Shown: positions 7,859 through 18,458, counted from the stretch's first letter. The stretch is DNA of 64,000 bases from Pedobacter cryoconitis (GCF_003259615.1 NZ_QLLR01000010.1:62001-126000), one strand, 5' to 3'. The notes: generated by a model not told the origin, from the sequence alone. Program-made: numbers and translations.

Positions 7859-10843
7859 ATGAAAGTATTTTACGTGATGAGGTATTGTCTGCTACTGGTT
7901 TTAACCATTTCAGCATTCGCAGTACAAGCACAGACCGGTGCAATAACTGGTAAAATTATTGATGAAACCGGTCTTGGACTTCCGGGAGCCTCGGTACTGA
8001 TTAAAGGACAGGGCAGAAGCGGAAGTACGGATGCAGCTGGTAACTTCAAAATCGTTGGTGTACCTAATGGTCCGGTTACCTTAACAGCAAGTTATATCGG
8101 TTACAGCTCCCTTGATCTTAACGTTACTGTAAAGGGAAATACTGTTGCCAACTTTTCCCTGAAACCAGATGCACAGAATTTAAATGAAGTAGTCGTGATC
8201 GGTTACGGTACTTCACAGAAAAAAGATCTGACGGGATCAATTACTACCGTAAGCTCCAAAGATTTCCAGGCGGGTAACATTACTTCTCCCGAGCAGTTAA
8301 TTGCAGGTAAAGTTGCTGGTGTGTCTATCGTTTCCAATGGTGGACAGCCGGGATCAGGAAGTGTGATCCGTATTCGTGGTGGTGCTTCTCTTACCGCAAG
8401 TAATGATCCTCTGATCGTTATCGACGGTGTTCCTTTTGGAAACAACCTGACAGTTGGCGCAGTAAGTGGTAATGTGATTGCAGGTGTTGGTAATCCTTTA
8501 AGTTTAATCAACCCGAATGACATTGAAACTTTTACTGTATTGAAGGATGCGAACGCAACTGCAATTTATGGATCAAGAGCTTCGAACGGGGTTATCCTGA
8601 TCACAACTAAAAAAGGTAAATCGGGTGCGCTTTCAATTGATTTCAGTACCGTGAATTCTTATGCAACTGTAGCAAAAAAGGTCGACGTATTAAGTGCAGA
8701 TCAGATTCGCGATTATGTAAATGCGAACGGTACGGCTGCTCAGAAAGCATTGCTTGGTTCAGCCAATACAGACTGGCAGAATGTAATTTATAATGACGCA
8801 TTCACGACAGATAATAATCTAAGCATTTCTGGAAGCTTTAAAAAAGTCCCTTATAGAATTTCTGGTGGTTACCTCGATCAGAAAGGTTTATTACGTACAG
8901 ATCGTATGACAAGGGCCACTGCAGGAATCACCTTAAATCCTACTTTCTTTGATAACCACCTGAAGGTTGATTTAAATTTAAAAGGATCATTAAGTGAAAC
9001 ACGTTTTGCAAATACAGATGCGGTATCGAATGCAATTTCGTTTGACCCTACACAACCAGTTTATGCAAACAACGCATATGGTGGTTATTATGAATGGATA
9101 GGTTCTACCGGGCAGTTAAATCCCAATGCACCTAAAAATCCGCTGGGATTAATTCAGGAAAAAGAAAATAATGGTAAAGCAGACAGAAGTTTCGGTAATT
9201 TAAGACTGGACTACTCTTTCCATTTCTTACCTGAATTGCACTTCAATGTAAATGGTGGATATGATGTATCTAAAGGATACGGAAGTGTAAGAGTTCCTGC
9301 CTATGCTGCACAAAGTAATGCAACTTTAGGAACGGCTACTCAATATGAAGCAGTTCAGCATAATAAAGTAGCGGAAGCTTTCTTTAGCTATATTAAAGAT
9401 CTGAAAGGGATCAGAAGTAATATCAATGCAACTGCAGGATATGGCTTCTATGAGAACTCTACTACAACTTATAATTTTACTGACTATAATGCGATTGGTA
9501 CTGTACAAAAAGTACCTGTGTTTCCTTATGACACACAGCAAAATCGTTTATTATCATATTATGGACGTTTAGTATACACTTTTGCTGATAAATATATCTT
9601 TTCAGGAACAATGCGTGCTGATGGGTCTTCGAAATTCAGTGAAGCAGGAAGATGGGGTTATTTTCCATCGGCAGGTTTTACTTGGAGAGCAATTGATGAG
9701 TCATTCTTAAAAGACAGTAAAGTATTTTCTGATTTGAAAATGCGTTTGAGTTACGGGATCACGGGTCAGCAGGATGGTTTTGGTAATTATACTTATCTGC
9801 CTAACTATTACAAAAGTGTGAATGAAGCACAGTACCAGATAGGAAACCAGTTTTACCACATGTTCACGCCGATACAATATGATAAAGATCTGAAATGGGA
9901 AACGTCTACGACTTATAACGCAGGGATTGATTATGGATTATTTGGCGGAAGAGTTTATGGTAGTGTAGATGTGTACTATAAAAAGACTAAAGATTTATTA
10001 AGCCTTGTGCCTATTGCAGTTGGAACGAACTTCAGCAATCAATTGGTCACCAATGTGGGCAACATGGAAAATAAAGGTATTGAAGCTAGTATCAACGTTG
10101 GTATTATTAAAACGGATGATGTGAAGTGGGATATGGGCTTTAACTTTACTTACAATAAAAACAAAGTAACCAACTTAAGCTTAAACCCGGACCCGAACTT
10201 CAAGGTAGGTGCCGGAGATATTACAGGAGCAACCGGGACTACATTGAAATGGAATGCTGCTAATTACAACCCTGGTTCTTTCCTTGTTTATAAGCAGGTT
10301 TATAATGCGCAGGGGAAACCTCTTGAAGGTGTATATGCTGACCTGAACAATGATGGTATAGTGAATGATCAGGACAGATACTTTTACAAATCGCCTGTAC
10401 CTAAATTTATTTTAGGCTTCACGACTTCATTCAGTTATAAAAAATTAACATTAAGCACAGTGTTACGTGGTAATATCGGTAACTATATCTACGATAATGT
10501 TTCTTCTAATCTTGGTGTAAATAGAAATATATTGAGTCCAAGCGGATTAATCAATAATGCGAGCAGCACATTTTTCGATACAAACTTTACAAATAACCAA
10601 TACCTGAGTGACTACTATATTCACAATGCTTCTTTCCTGAAAATGGATAATGCTGGTCTTGCTTATAATTTTGGCCGCTTGTCGCCAAATTCAAAAACAA
10701 GTCTGCGTATTACCGCAAATGTTCAGAATGTATTTATAATCTCTAAGTACAAAGGGATTGATCCGGAGAGCACTACGGGTATAGATTATAATTTATATCC
10801 AAGACCAAGAACATACAGTTTAGGGCTTAACGTAGGGTTTTAA
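7859..10843 (+). CDS. susC: SusC/RagA family TonB-dependent outer membrane transporter
   Basis: 994 residues with a signal peptide ending AVQAQ (about residue 25). A carboxypeptidase-regulatory-like beta-sandwich (TGAITGKIIDETGLGLPGA onward) and the SusC hallmark NEVVVIGYGTSQKKDLTG, leading into the plug domain, follow. The C-terminal beta-barrel ends PRPRTYSLGLNVGF, with the usual terminal Phe. It forms the outer-membrane channel for malto-oligosaccharides together with the SusD lipoprotein encoded 36 bases downstream. Length is normal for the family. Substrate is inferred from neighbouring amylase and maltose phosphorylase genes. Confidence 0.96.
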   Translation: MKVFYVMRYCLLLVLTISAFAVQAQTGAITGKIIDETGLGLPGASVLIKGQGRSGSTDAAGNFKIVGVPNGPVTLTASYIGYSSLDLNVTVKGNTVANFSLKPDAQNLNEVVVIGYGTSQKKDLTGSITTVSSKDFQAGNITSPEQLIAGKVAGVSIVSNGGQPGSGSVIRIRGGASLTASNDPLIVIDGVPFGNNLTVGAVSGNVIAGVGNPLSLINPNDIETFTVLKDANATAIYGSRASNGVILITTKKGKSGALSIDFSTVNSYATVAKKVDVLSADQIRDYVNANGTAAQKALLGSANTDWQNVIYNDAFTTDNNLSISGSFKKVPYRISGGYLDQKGLLRTDRMTRATAGITLNPTFFDNHLKVDLNLKGSLSETRFANTDAVSNAISFDPTQPVYANNAYGGYYEWIGSTGQLNPNAPKNPLGLIQEKENNGKADRSFGNLRLDYSFHFLPELHFNVNGGYDVSKGYGSVRVPAYAAQSNATLGTATQYEAVQHNKVAEAFFSYIKDLKGIRSNINATAGYGFYENSTTTYNFTDYNAIGTVQKVPVFPYDTQQNRLLSYYGRLVYTFADKYIFSGTMRADGSSKFSEAGRWGYFPSAGFTWRAIDESFLKDSKVFSDLKMRLSYGITGQQDGFGNYTYLPNYYKSVNEAQYQIGNQFYHMFTPIQYDKDLKWETSTTYNAGIDYGLFGGRVYGSVDVYYKKTKDLLSLVPIAVGTNFSNQLVTNVGNMENKGIEASINVGIIKTDDVKWDMGFNFTYNKNKVTNLSLNPDPNFKVGAGDITGATGTTLKWNAANYNPGSFLVYKQVYNAQGKPLEGVYADLNNDGIVNDQDRYFYKSPVPKFILGFTTSFSYKKLTLSTVLRGNIGNYIYDNVSSNLGVNRNILSPSGLINNASSTFFDTNFTNNQYLSDYYIHNASFLKMDNAGLAYNFGRLSPNSKTSLRITANVQNVFIISKYKGIDPESTTGIDYNLYPRPRTYSLGLNVGF

Positions 10844-10879
10844 TAGTTTTCATCACCGATAAAATAAAATTTCATATTC

Positions 10880-12460
10880 ATGAAAAATCTATTCAAAATA
10901 TTTACGGCAACTGCCGTGTTACTGGTTACGCTCTCGTCTTGTAAAAAAGACCTGAACTTAAAACCAACGAATGACATTATTTCGGACGTAGCTTATTCTA
11001 CTCCGGAAGGGTACAAACAGGTTCTGGCTAAGATCTATGGAAGTTTCGCAACTACAGGTGGCGGCGGTTCAGGGAGCAGTGACCTTGGTGGTATTGATGC
11101 TGGTGCTTCAGATTTTATCCGTTTATACTGGAACGCTCAGGAATTAACTTCTGATGAGGGAATTTGTGTTTGGAATGATCCTGGAGTTTATGATTTAAAT
11201 TTCCAGACTTATACTTCAGATAATGTAATTCTGCGTGGTTTATATACAAGAAGTTTATACCAGATCACAGTGATCAATGAGTTTTTACGGGAGAGTACAC
11301 CTGAGAAACTGGCTTCACGTAATATTACTGGCGCAGATGCCACAAATATTACAGCTTACAGAGCAGAGGCAAGATTTTTACGTGCTTACCAATACTGGGT
11401 ACTGATGGACCTGTATGGTAATCCTCCATTTATCACAGAAGCGAATGAAATTGGTAAAGTTGCCCCTCAGCAAATCAAACGTGCAGATTTATTTAAATAT
11501 GTAGAGAGTGAATTGTTAGCGATAGAATCAGAATTACCAGGTTCTAATGATTATGGAAGAGTAACAAAAGGAGCGGATCAGATGTTATTATCCCGCGTTT
11601 ATCTGAATGCTTCAGTTTATACCGGAACAGCTAAAAATACTGAGGCTGCTGCTTATGCGAGTAAAGTGATCAGCGCTGGTTATTCTTTAAACCCTGTTTA
11701 CAAAAATCTATTCCTTGCTGATAATGATCAGAATAACCCTGAAGTGATCTTGTCTATCAATTATGATGGTCTGCTGACTCAGAATTTTGGAGGAACAACT
11801 TTCCTGACCAATGCTTCTATCAATGGTGATATGAACCCAGCAAATTTTGGTGTTCCAAGTGGTGGCTGGGGTGGTATTCGTACGCGCTCAACTTTACCTG
11901 CTCTGTTTGGTATTACTGGTGCTTTTACGACTAATCCGGATTCCAGAGCGATGTTCTTTGGTGATAAAGTTGCGAATGATGACGTGGGTGTGTTTACTGA
12001 TGGTTTACGCGCTATAAAATTCAGAAATGTGAACAAGGCAAATGTTACAGCTCCTTCAAACAACGGAACTTTCTGTTCGATAGACTTTCCTTTATTCCGT
12101 TTACCTGAGGCTTATTTGAATTATGCTGAAGCGGTTCTGCGTGGTGGTAGTGGTTCATTGAGTCAGGCTGTTACTTATGTTAACCTTTTACGTCACCGTG
12201 CTTATGGTGATGATTCAGGAAATGTATCTTCATTGACTTTGGATAATATCTTAGCTGAAAGAGCTAAAGAATTTTTCTGGGAAGGTTACAGACGTACAGA
12301 TCTGGTACGTTTTGGCAAATTTACTGATGGTTCTTATTTATGGCCTTATAAAGGTGGTGTTAAAGCTGGACGTGGTACAGAAGCAACACGGAGTATTTTC
12401 CCATTGCCATCGGCAGATTTAATCTCCAATCCTAATCTGACTCAAAATCCTGGTTATTAA
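10880..12460 (+). CDS. susD: SusD/RagB family outer membrane lipoprotein
   Basis: 526 residues. The lipoprotein signal is LVTLSSCKKD with the lipidated Cys at residue 21. The TPR-like SusD fold is supported by YRAEARFLRAYQYWVLMDLYG in the N-terminal half and by ILAERAKEFFWEGYRRTDL plus the ending IFPLPSADLISNPNLTQNPGY. SusD caps the SusC channel and binds glycan at the cell surface. It sits between susC and the susE-like gene in one operon. Confidence 0.95.
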   Translation: MKNLFKIFTATAVLLVTLSSCKKDLNLKPTNDIISDVAYSTPEGYKQVLAKIYGSFATTGGGGSGSSDLGGIDAGASDFIRLYWNAQELTSDEGICVWNDPGVYDLNFQTYTSDNVILRGLYTRSLYQITVINEFLRESTPEKLASRNITGADATNITAYRAEARFLRAYQYWVLMDLYGNPPFITEANEIGKVAPQQIKRADLFKYVESELLAIESELPGSNDYGRVTKGADQMLLSRVYLNASVYTGTAKNTEAAAYASKVISAGYSLNPVYKNLFLADNDQNNPEVILSINYDGLLTQNFGGTTFLTNASINGDMNPANFGVPSGGWGGIRTRSTLPALFGITGAFTTNPDSRAMFFGDKVANDDVGVFTDGLRAIKFRNVNKANVTAPSNNGTFCSIDFPLFRLPEAYLNYAEAVLRGGSGSLSQAVTYVNLLRHRAYGDDSGNVSSLTLDNILAERAKEFFWEGYRRTDLVRFGKFTDGSYLWPYKGGVKAGRGTEATRSIFPLPSADLISNPNLTQNPGY

Positions 12461-12479
12461 TTTAAAATCTATTATAGAG

Positions 12480-13517
12480 ATGAAATCATTATTCATAAAA
12501 AGCATGACCTATAGCTTATTCCTGCTATTGTTTGTGTCCTGCAAAAAAGATGAAACTAAAATTGTAGCTGGTAACGGCACCGCTCCGGTTTTGACAGCTA
12601 CACAAAGCACACTGGTGTTAGATAGTGCCAATGCAAAGAAAACAGCAGTTGTATTCAATTGGACAGCTTCTTCTTTCAATTATAATGCAGGCATATCATA
12701 TGCTATACAGCTGGATGTAGCAGGAAATAATTTTAGCGGACCAAAAGAAGTTGCACTCAATACTGCTTTAACTAAAACTTTTACGGTAGAGGAAATTAAT
12801 AGCCTGATCAATCAGCTCGGGCTTACTCCTGGTACTCCGGGCAAAATAGAGGTTAGAGCTAAAGCCAGTATTGGCGATGCTTTTTCCCCTGCTTATTCTA
12901 ACGTGATGGCACTTACGGTAACGCCTTACCAGATTATTATTGATTATCCTTCGTTGTATGTTCCTGGCTCTTACCAGGGATGGGATTTTAAAACTGCTGC
13001 AAAAATATCTTCAGTAAATGATAATAAAGTTTATGAAGGATATATCAATTTCCCGGATGCAAGTACAGACTTTAAGTTTACTTCGCAAGCTAATTGGAAT
13101 GGCATAAATTATGGGACTTCATCACCGGGTACGCTAAATGCCGGAGGCGGGGATAACCTGCATACCGATGGCGCAGGTTATTACCTGGTCAAAGCAGATA
13201 CTAAAGCACTTACTTATTCACTGACCAAAACGGTATGGGCGGTTATTGGAACTGCTACCGGATCAACGGCTGCAGAAACACCAATGACTTACGATGTGGC
13301 CAGCAAAGTCTGGACAGTAACCAAATCACTGGCAGCAGGCTCATTTAAATTCAGAGCCAATGGTACGGACGCTATTAATTTCGGTGATAGCAAACCCGCG
13401 AGTGGCAAGCCGGTATATGGTGGTGCAGATATTCCTGTCGCTGCTGCGGGCAATTATAAAATTATTTTAAACTTGGGCACGCCGGGTAATTACACCTACA
13501 GCGTGATTAAGCAATAA
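12480..13517 (+). CDS. susE: SusE-like surface starch-binding lipoprotein
   Basis: 345 residues. A lipobox (LLLFVSCKKDE, Cys near 21) is followed by an N-terminal SusE domain (ATQSTLVLDSANAKKTAVVF). Two carbohydrate-binding-like repeats come next, starting YVPGSYQGWDFKTAAKI (about residue 160) and VWAVIGTATGSTAAETPM (about 255). This is the SusE/SusF architecture, cell-surface proteins that hold starch for the transporter. It follows susD by 19 bases and ends at a strong terminator, closing the susCDE unit. Confidence 0.88.
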   Translation: MKSLFIKSMTYSLFLLLFVSCKKDETKIVAGNGTAPVLTATQSTLVLDSANAKKTAVVFNWTASSFNYNAGISYAIQLDVAGNNFSGPKEVALNTALTKTFTVEEINSLINQLGLTPGTPGKIEVRAKASIGDAFSPAYSNVMALTVTPYQIIIDYPSLYVPGSYQGWDFKTAAKISSVNDNKVYEGYINFPDASTDFKFTSQANWNGINYGTSSPGTLNAGGGDNLHTDGAGYYLVKADTKALTYSLTKTVWAVIGTATGSTAAETPMTYDVASKVWTVTKSLAAGSFKFRANGTDAINFGDSKPASGKPVYGGADIPVAAAGNYKIILNLGTPGNYTYSVIKQ

Positions 13518-13523
13518 AAAAAG

Positions 13524-13556
13524 AAATGCCCTGATGATGAGTCAGGGCATTTTATT
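13524..13556 (+). terminator. Intrinsic terminator after susE
   Basis: AAATGCCCTGA (13524-13534) pairs with TCAGGGCATTT (13542-13552) across a 7-base loop, followed by a short T-rich run. It separates susCDE from the amylase gene starting at 13599, so the enzymes may be expressed by read-through or from their own promoter. Confidence 0.85.
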
Positions 13557-13598
13557 CGTTAATCCCGATTTTCAAATTCGATCCTCAACTCCTTAAAA

Positions 13599-15452
13599 AT
13601 GAAGAAACTATTAATTGTACTATTTGTTCTGTTTACTACAAATTCATGGGCACAGGTAAAACTGGACCATGTAGAACCAATGTTCTGGTGGGCAGGAATG
13701 AAAAATCCAAAGCTTCAGCTATTGGTTCATGGTAAAAATATAACTGACTATAAGGTACAGTTAAATTATCCGGGTGTAAAATTAACAGCAGTGCATCAAG
13801 TAGAGAACCCAAATTATTTATTCGTTGATCTGGAAATTACTGCAGCAGCTAAAGCAGGTAAATTTCCAATCTCTTTTATGGATAAAGGAAAGAAAGTATC
13901 GGAGTATAGTTATGAGCTGAAAAACAAAGATCAGTCTGCGTCAAGAATTCAGGGCGTAACGAATAAAGATTTTATTTATTTGCTGATGCCCGACCGTTTC
14001 TCCAATGGAGATCCATCAAATGATGTGGTTAAAGGAATGGCGGAAACTAAAATGAACCGTGATTCTATGTATTACCGCCATGGTGGAGATATTCAGGGGG
14101 TAATCAATCACCTGGATTATTTAAAAGCTACAGGAGTAACCACGATCTGGATGACACCAGAGATAGAAAATGATATGGCCTCAGCGTCTTATCATGGTTA
14201 TGCTGTAACTGATCATTATAAAATTGATCCGCGTTACGGAACAAATGCCTTGTATAAAACTTATGTAGACAAGGTGCATGCGAAAGGCATGAAAGTGATT
14301 AAGGATATTGTGCACAATCATATCGGAACAGGACACTGGATCTTTAAAGATATGCCGATGAAAGACTGGGTGAACCAGTGGCCGGCTTATACGCAAACAA
14401 GCTACCGCGATGAGCCAGTAATGGACCCGCATTCTTCAGCTTTGGATAAGAAAAAACAATTGGATGGCTGGTTTGTACCTTCTATGCCCGATTTGAATGA
14501 AAGAAATACTTATGTACAAAATTACCTGACTCAAAACCATATCTGGTGGATTGAGTATGCTGGAATTGATGGGTTAAGGCTGGATACTTATGCTTATAAT
14601 GATCCTGAATATATGGCCGACTGGGCTTTAAAACTGAAAGCTGAATTTCCTTCTTTAACTATTTTTGGAGAGACTTTAGTAAATTCGGTAGCCTCACAAG
14701 CTTATTTCACACAAGGAAATACAGTGAACAGAGGTTTTGATACACATTTACCGGGTGTGACCGATAATATGATGAAAAGTGCTGTTTATGAAGCTTTGAA
14801 TGGTAAAAATGGCTGGACAGATGGTATCTTCAGGTTATATAATGTGGTTTCGCAAGATTTCCTGTATCAGGACCCGACGCGCAACGTTATCTATTGGGAT
14901 AACCATGATATGAGCCGTTTTTATTCGATGATACAGGAAGATATGGACAAGTATAAATCTGGTATGGCGATTTTACTGACCATGCGTGGTATTCCGCAAC
15001 TGTATTATGGAACAGAGGTCCTGATGAAGAATTTTTCTGATCCTGATGGTTTGGTCCGTTCTGATTTTTCAGGTGGATGGAAAGGCGATACCAAAGATAA
15101 GTTTACGGCTGCAGGTCGTACGCCAAAAGAAAATGAAGCTTGGAACTATGTGAGTAAACTGGCTGTTTACCGTACTAAGAGTGAAGCACTGCAAACGGGG
15201 AAAATGATGCAATTTGTTCCTGAAGATGGTCTGTATGTATATTTCAGGTATATTACTGAAGGAAAGCAAGGTAAAGACGTGATGGTGATCTTAAATAGTG
15301 AAGATAAAACCAAAACGCTTGACGTGTCCAGGTTTGCAGAAAGAATGAAAAATACAAGCTCGGCGGTCAACGTGATCAGCGGAGAAAAAATAAATACGGT
15401 GAAGACGATCAGTGTCCCTGCTAAAACAACACTGGTACTAGAATTGAATTAA
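13599..15452 (+). CDS. Secreted GH13 alpha-amylase (neopullulanase/cyclomaltodextrinase type, SusA-like)
   Basis: 617 residues with a type I signal peptide ending NSWAQ (residue 19), hence periplasmic rather than lipid-anchored. The N-terminal cyclomaltodextrinase-type domain (VEPMFWWAGMKNPKLQLLVH) precedes a GH13 barrel. Catalytic residues are visible: Asp in GIDGLRLDTYA (near 329), Glu in IFGETLVN (near 357) and Asp in YWDNHDMSRF (near 438). It should cut malto-oligosaccharides or cyclodextrins taken up by SusC. The beta-phosphoglucomutase ATG follows the stop codon by one base, so the two are co-transcribed. Confidence 0.92.
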   Translation: MKKLLIVLFVLFTTNSWAQVKLDHVEPMFWWAGMKNPKLQLLVHGKNITDYKVQLNYPGVKLTAVHQVENPNYLFVDLEITAAAKAGKFPISFMDKGKKVSEYSYELKNKDQSASRIQGVTNKDFIYLLMPDRFSNGDPSNDVVKGMAETKMNRDSMYYRHGGDIQGVINHLDYLKATGVTTIWMTPEIENDMASASYHGYAVTDHYKIDPRYGTNALYKTYVDKVHAKGMKVIKDIVHNHIGTGHWIFKDMPMKDWVNQWPAYTQTSYRDEPVMDPHSSALDKKKQLDGWFVPSMPDLNERNTYVQNYLTQNHIWWIEYAGIDGLRLDTYAYNDPEYMADWALKLKAEFPSLTIFGETLVNSVASQAYFTQGNTVNRGFDTHLPGVTDNMMKSAVYEALNGKNGWTDGIFRLYNVVSQDFLYQDPTRNVIYWDNHDMSRFYSMIQEDMDKYKSGMAILLTMRGIPQLYYGTEVLMKNFSDPDGLVRSDFSGGWKGDTKDKFTAAGRTPKENEAWNYVSKLAVYRTKSEALQTGKMMQFVPEDGLYVYFRYITEGKQGKDVMVILNSEDKTKTLDVSRFAERMKNTSSAVNVISGEKINTVKTISVPAKTTLVLELN

Positions 15453-15453
15453 T

Positions 15454-16134
15454 ATGAAAGATACAACTATAGCGTGCATTTTTGATTTAGATGGTGTATT
15501 GGTAGATACGGCTGTTTACCATTATCAGGCATGGAAAAAACTGGCTAACTCATTGGGTTTTGATTTTACGGAAGCGCAAAACGAACAGCTGAAAGGCGTG
15601 AACAGAATGCGTTCTCTGGATATGATTTTAAACTGGGGAGGGGTAACCAAAACTACTGCAGAGAAAGAAGAACTGGCAACTTTAAAAAATAGCTGGTATG
15701 TAGCGATGATTAGCAAGATGTCTGTTTCGGAAGTTTTGCCAGGATCATTGGACTTGTTAAAGGCATTAAAGGCTCAGGGAATTAAAATTGCATTAGGTTC
15801 GGCAAGTAAGAATTCAGGTTTAATCCTGGAAAGAACGGAGCTGGCACATTTCTTTGATGCGATTGTAGATGGAAATGCAGTAACGACTTCAAAACCTGAT
15901 CCGGAAGTTTTTATTAAAGGAGCGGAGTTATTGAATGCCGCCGCCGCCGATTGTATCGTTTTTGAAGATGCAGCAGCAGGTGTGCAAGCAGCAATTGCAG
16001 CAAAAATGGCTGTGATAGGTATTGGAACGGAAGAGAATTTACCGGGTGCGGACGAATTCCACAAAGACCTTTCAACGGTTACCGTTGAGGAACTGATTAA
16101 TCTGGTTAAAGAAAAGCATAGCGTAAAAGGGTAA
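15454..16134 (+). CDS. pgmB: Beta-phosphoglucomutase
   Basis: 226-residue HAD-superfamily enzyme. FDLDGVLVDT carries the nucleophile Asp11 and acid/base Asp13, KGVNRMRSLDMIL is the substrate-specificity cap segment, and LGSASKN, SKPDPEVF and FEDAAAGVQAA complete the HAD motifs. It converts beta-glucose-1-phosphate, the product of maltose phosphorylase encoded next door, to glucose-6-phosphate. It lies one base after the amylase and two bases before the phosphorylase, so the three are tightly coupled. Confidence 0.95.
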   Translation: MKDTTIACIFDLDGVLVDTAVYHYQAWKKLANSLGFDFTEAQNEQLKGVNRMRSLDMILNWGGVTKTTAEKEELATLKNSWYVAMISKMSVSEVLPGSLDLLKALKAQGIKIALGSASKNSGLILERTELAHFFDAIVDGNAVTTSKPDPEVFIKGAELLNAAAADCIVFEDAAAGVQAAIAAKMAVIGIGTEENLPGADEFHKDLSTVTVEELINLVKEKHSVKG

Positions 16135-16136
16135 AC

Positions 16137-18458
16137 ATGAAGAATTACATACAAGCAGAAGAGTGGAACATCATAGAGAGTGGTTTTGATCCTCATTTGA
16201 ATAAAATATCGGAAAGTATATTTAGCCTTGGTAATGGCCGGATGGGTCAGCGCGCAAATTTTGAAGAAACTTACAGCGGCGAATCTCTGCAGGGAAATTA
16301 CGTTGCTGGCGTTTATTATCCGGACAAAACCCGCGTTGGCTGGTGGAAAAACGGGTATCCTGAATATTTTGCCAAAGTATTGAATGCGGCAGATTGGATG
16401 GGACTGGAACTGAAGCTGGATGCAGAAGTACTGGATTTAAGTTTATGTAAGGTAACAGCATTCCAAAGAGTGCTGAATATGAAGGAAGGTTACCTGGAAC
16501 GTACATTCACGGCAGAACTGGCTTCTGGGAAACAAGTACAGGTAAAAGCTAAGCGGTTCTTTAGCATTGCGAATGATGAAATCGCAGCTTTACACTATCA
16601 ATTGATACCGCTTAACTTTTCGGGGAAACTGGATTTGACAGCTTTCATTGATGGAGACGTGAAAAACCAGGATTCCAATTATGAAGAGAAGTTTTGGGAC
16701 GAAGTAAGCAGCACACAGGATGAAAGTGGTTCTTACTTAACATTACGGACTAAAAAAACAGCCTTTGATGTAATTACAGGTGTTCAAACTGCAGTACTAA
16801 AAAATGGTAAAACGGTTAAGCTTACTATAGATGAGCAGTCCCTGGAAAAATATGTTTCAGAAAGCGGATCAGTAGAACTGACGCTAAATGAAGGAATTGA
16901 TATTTATAAAATAGCGACTAACCTGTCTTCGCAGAATTATGCCAGTGCTGATTTATTGGCTCAGGCGAAAGCAGCAGTTCAGGCTGCGGTAGCGAAAGGT
17001 TTTGACGAATTGTTAAAGGAACAAGCAGCGGCATGGGCAACGAAGTGGCAGGAAGGTGATATTATTATAGAAGGGGATGTAGCTGCACAACAAGCCATCC
17101 GTTTCAATATCTTCCAGTTAAACCAGACTTATACTGGAAAAGATGCACGCTTAAACATTGGTCCGAAAGGCTTTACTGGTGAAAAATACGGAGGTTCGAC
17201 TTATTGGGATACGGAAGCTTATTGTATTCCTTTTTACTTATCGACCGCGCCACAGGAAGTTTCTAAAAACCTGTTGGTTTACCGCTATAAGCATTTGGAA
17301 AAAGCAATTGAGAATGCAGAGAAGTTAGGCTTTAATAAAGGCGCAGCTTTGTATCCGATGGTGACTATGAACGGAGAGGAATGCCACAACGAGTGGGAAA
17401 TTACTTTCGAAGAGATCCATAGAAACGGAGCAATTGCTTTTGCTATTTTCAACTATATCAGGTACACAGGTGATACTTCTTATCTGAGAGAATACGGTTT
17501 AGAGGTACTGATCGGTATTGCACGCTTCTGGAAACAAAGAGTGAACTGGAGTGCGGATAAAAAGCAATATGTAATGTTAGGGGTAACCGGGCCTAATGAG
17601 TATGAAAACAATATCAATAACAACTGGTATACAAATACATTAGCTGCCTGGTGTTTAAAATATGCTGCGGAAGCTGCTGGAATCGTGAAGGAAGAAGATC
17701 CGGAGCAATACCAGCGGATTGTGGCTAAAACATCTTTCGCTGAAGAGACAGAATTTGCAGACTGGAAGAAAATTTCGGAAAACATTTACCTGCCTTATGA
17801 TGAAGAGCAGGGGGTATTCCTGCAGCAGGATGGATACCTGGACAAAGAACAGATTTTAGTGAAGGATCTTCCGGCATCAGAGCGCCCGTTAAATCAGAAG
17901 TGGAGCTGGGACAGGATTCTGCGTTCTTGTTATATTAAACAGGCGGATGTTTTACAAGGGATGTATTTCTTTGAAGATGACTATGATTTGGAATCTTTAA
18001 GAAGGAATTTTGATTTTTATGAATCGCGTACGGTTCATGAGAGCTCTTTATCGCCTTGTGTACATAGTATTTTAGCAGCGAAACTGAATGATGGGGATAG
18101 AGCTTATGAGTTTTATTTGCGTACCTCACGTTTAGATCTGGATGATTATAACAATGATACGGAAGATGGCTTGCACATTACTTCTATGGCGGGCACCTGG
18201 ATGAGTATTGTAGAAGGTTTCGGCGGAATGCGTGTGAAAAACGATACACTTTGCTTTAATCCTTTTCTTCCTGAACAATGGACTTCATTTGCATTTACGG
18301 TTGGTTTCCGCGGAAATCAGTTCAAAGTGAAAGTCACCAAAGACGAGATTATTATCAATACCACCAGCAAAGAGTTGCTGCACATCAATATATTTAATAA
18401 GTTACAGCCTGTTCAGGCAGGTGAAACCGTAATTAATTACAGAGGATTATTGGTATGA
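16137..18458 (+). CDS. GH65 family maltose phosphorylase
   Basis: 773 residues, no signal peptide, cytoplasmic. The N-terminal beta-sandwich (NIIESGFDPHLNKISESIFS) and (alpha/alpha)6 catalytic domain are complete. The catalytic acid is Glu488 in GVTGPNEYENNINNNWYTN, and YWDTEAYCIPFY is the phosphate/substrate-site segment. GH65 also contains trehalose and kojibiose phosphorylases; the linkage to pgmB, amylases and susCD favours maltose. It yields glucose and beta-glucose-1-phosphate. Its stop codon overlaps the ATG of the next gene in ATGA. Confidence 0.92.
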   Translation: MKNYIQAEEWNIIESGFDPHLNKISESIFSLGNGRMGQRANFEETYSGESLQGNYVAGVYYPDKTRVGWWKNGYPEYFAKVLNAADWMGLELKLDAEVLDLSLCKVTAFQRVLNMKEGYLERTFTAELASGKQVQVKAKRFFSIANDEIAALHYQLIPLNFSGKLDLTAFIDGDVKNQDSNYEEKFWDEVSSTQDESGSYLTLRTKKTAFDVITGVQTAVLKNGKTVKLTIDEQSLEKYVSESGSVELTLNEGIDIYKIATNLSSQNYASADLLAQAKAAVQAAVAKGFDELLKEQAAAWATKWQEGDIIIEGDVAAQQAIRFNIFQLNQTYTGKDARLNIGPKGFTGEKYGGSTYWDTEAYCIPFYLSTAPQEVSKNLLVYRYKHLEKAIENAEKLGFNKGAALYPMVTMNGEECHNEWEITFEEIHRNGAIAFAIFNYIRYTGDTSYLREYGLEVLIGIARFWKQRVNWSADKKQYVMLGVTGPNEYENNINNNWYTNTLAAWCLKYAAEAAGIVKEEDPEQYQRIVAKTSFAEETEFADWKKISENIYLPYDEEQGVFLQQDGYLDKEQILVKDLPASERPLNQKWSWDRILRSCYIKQADVLQGMYFFEDDYDLESLRRNFDFYESRTVHESSLSPCVHSILAAKLNDGDRAYEFYLRTSRLDLDDYNNDTEDGLHITSMAGTWMSIVEGFGGMRVKNDTLCFNPFLPEQWTSFAFTVGFRGNQFKVKVTKDEIIINTTSKELLHINIFNKLQPVQAGETVINYRGLLV

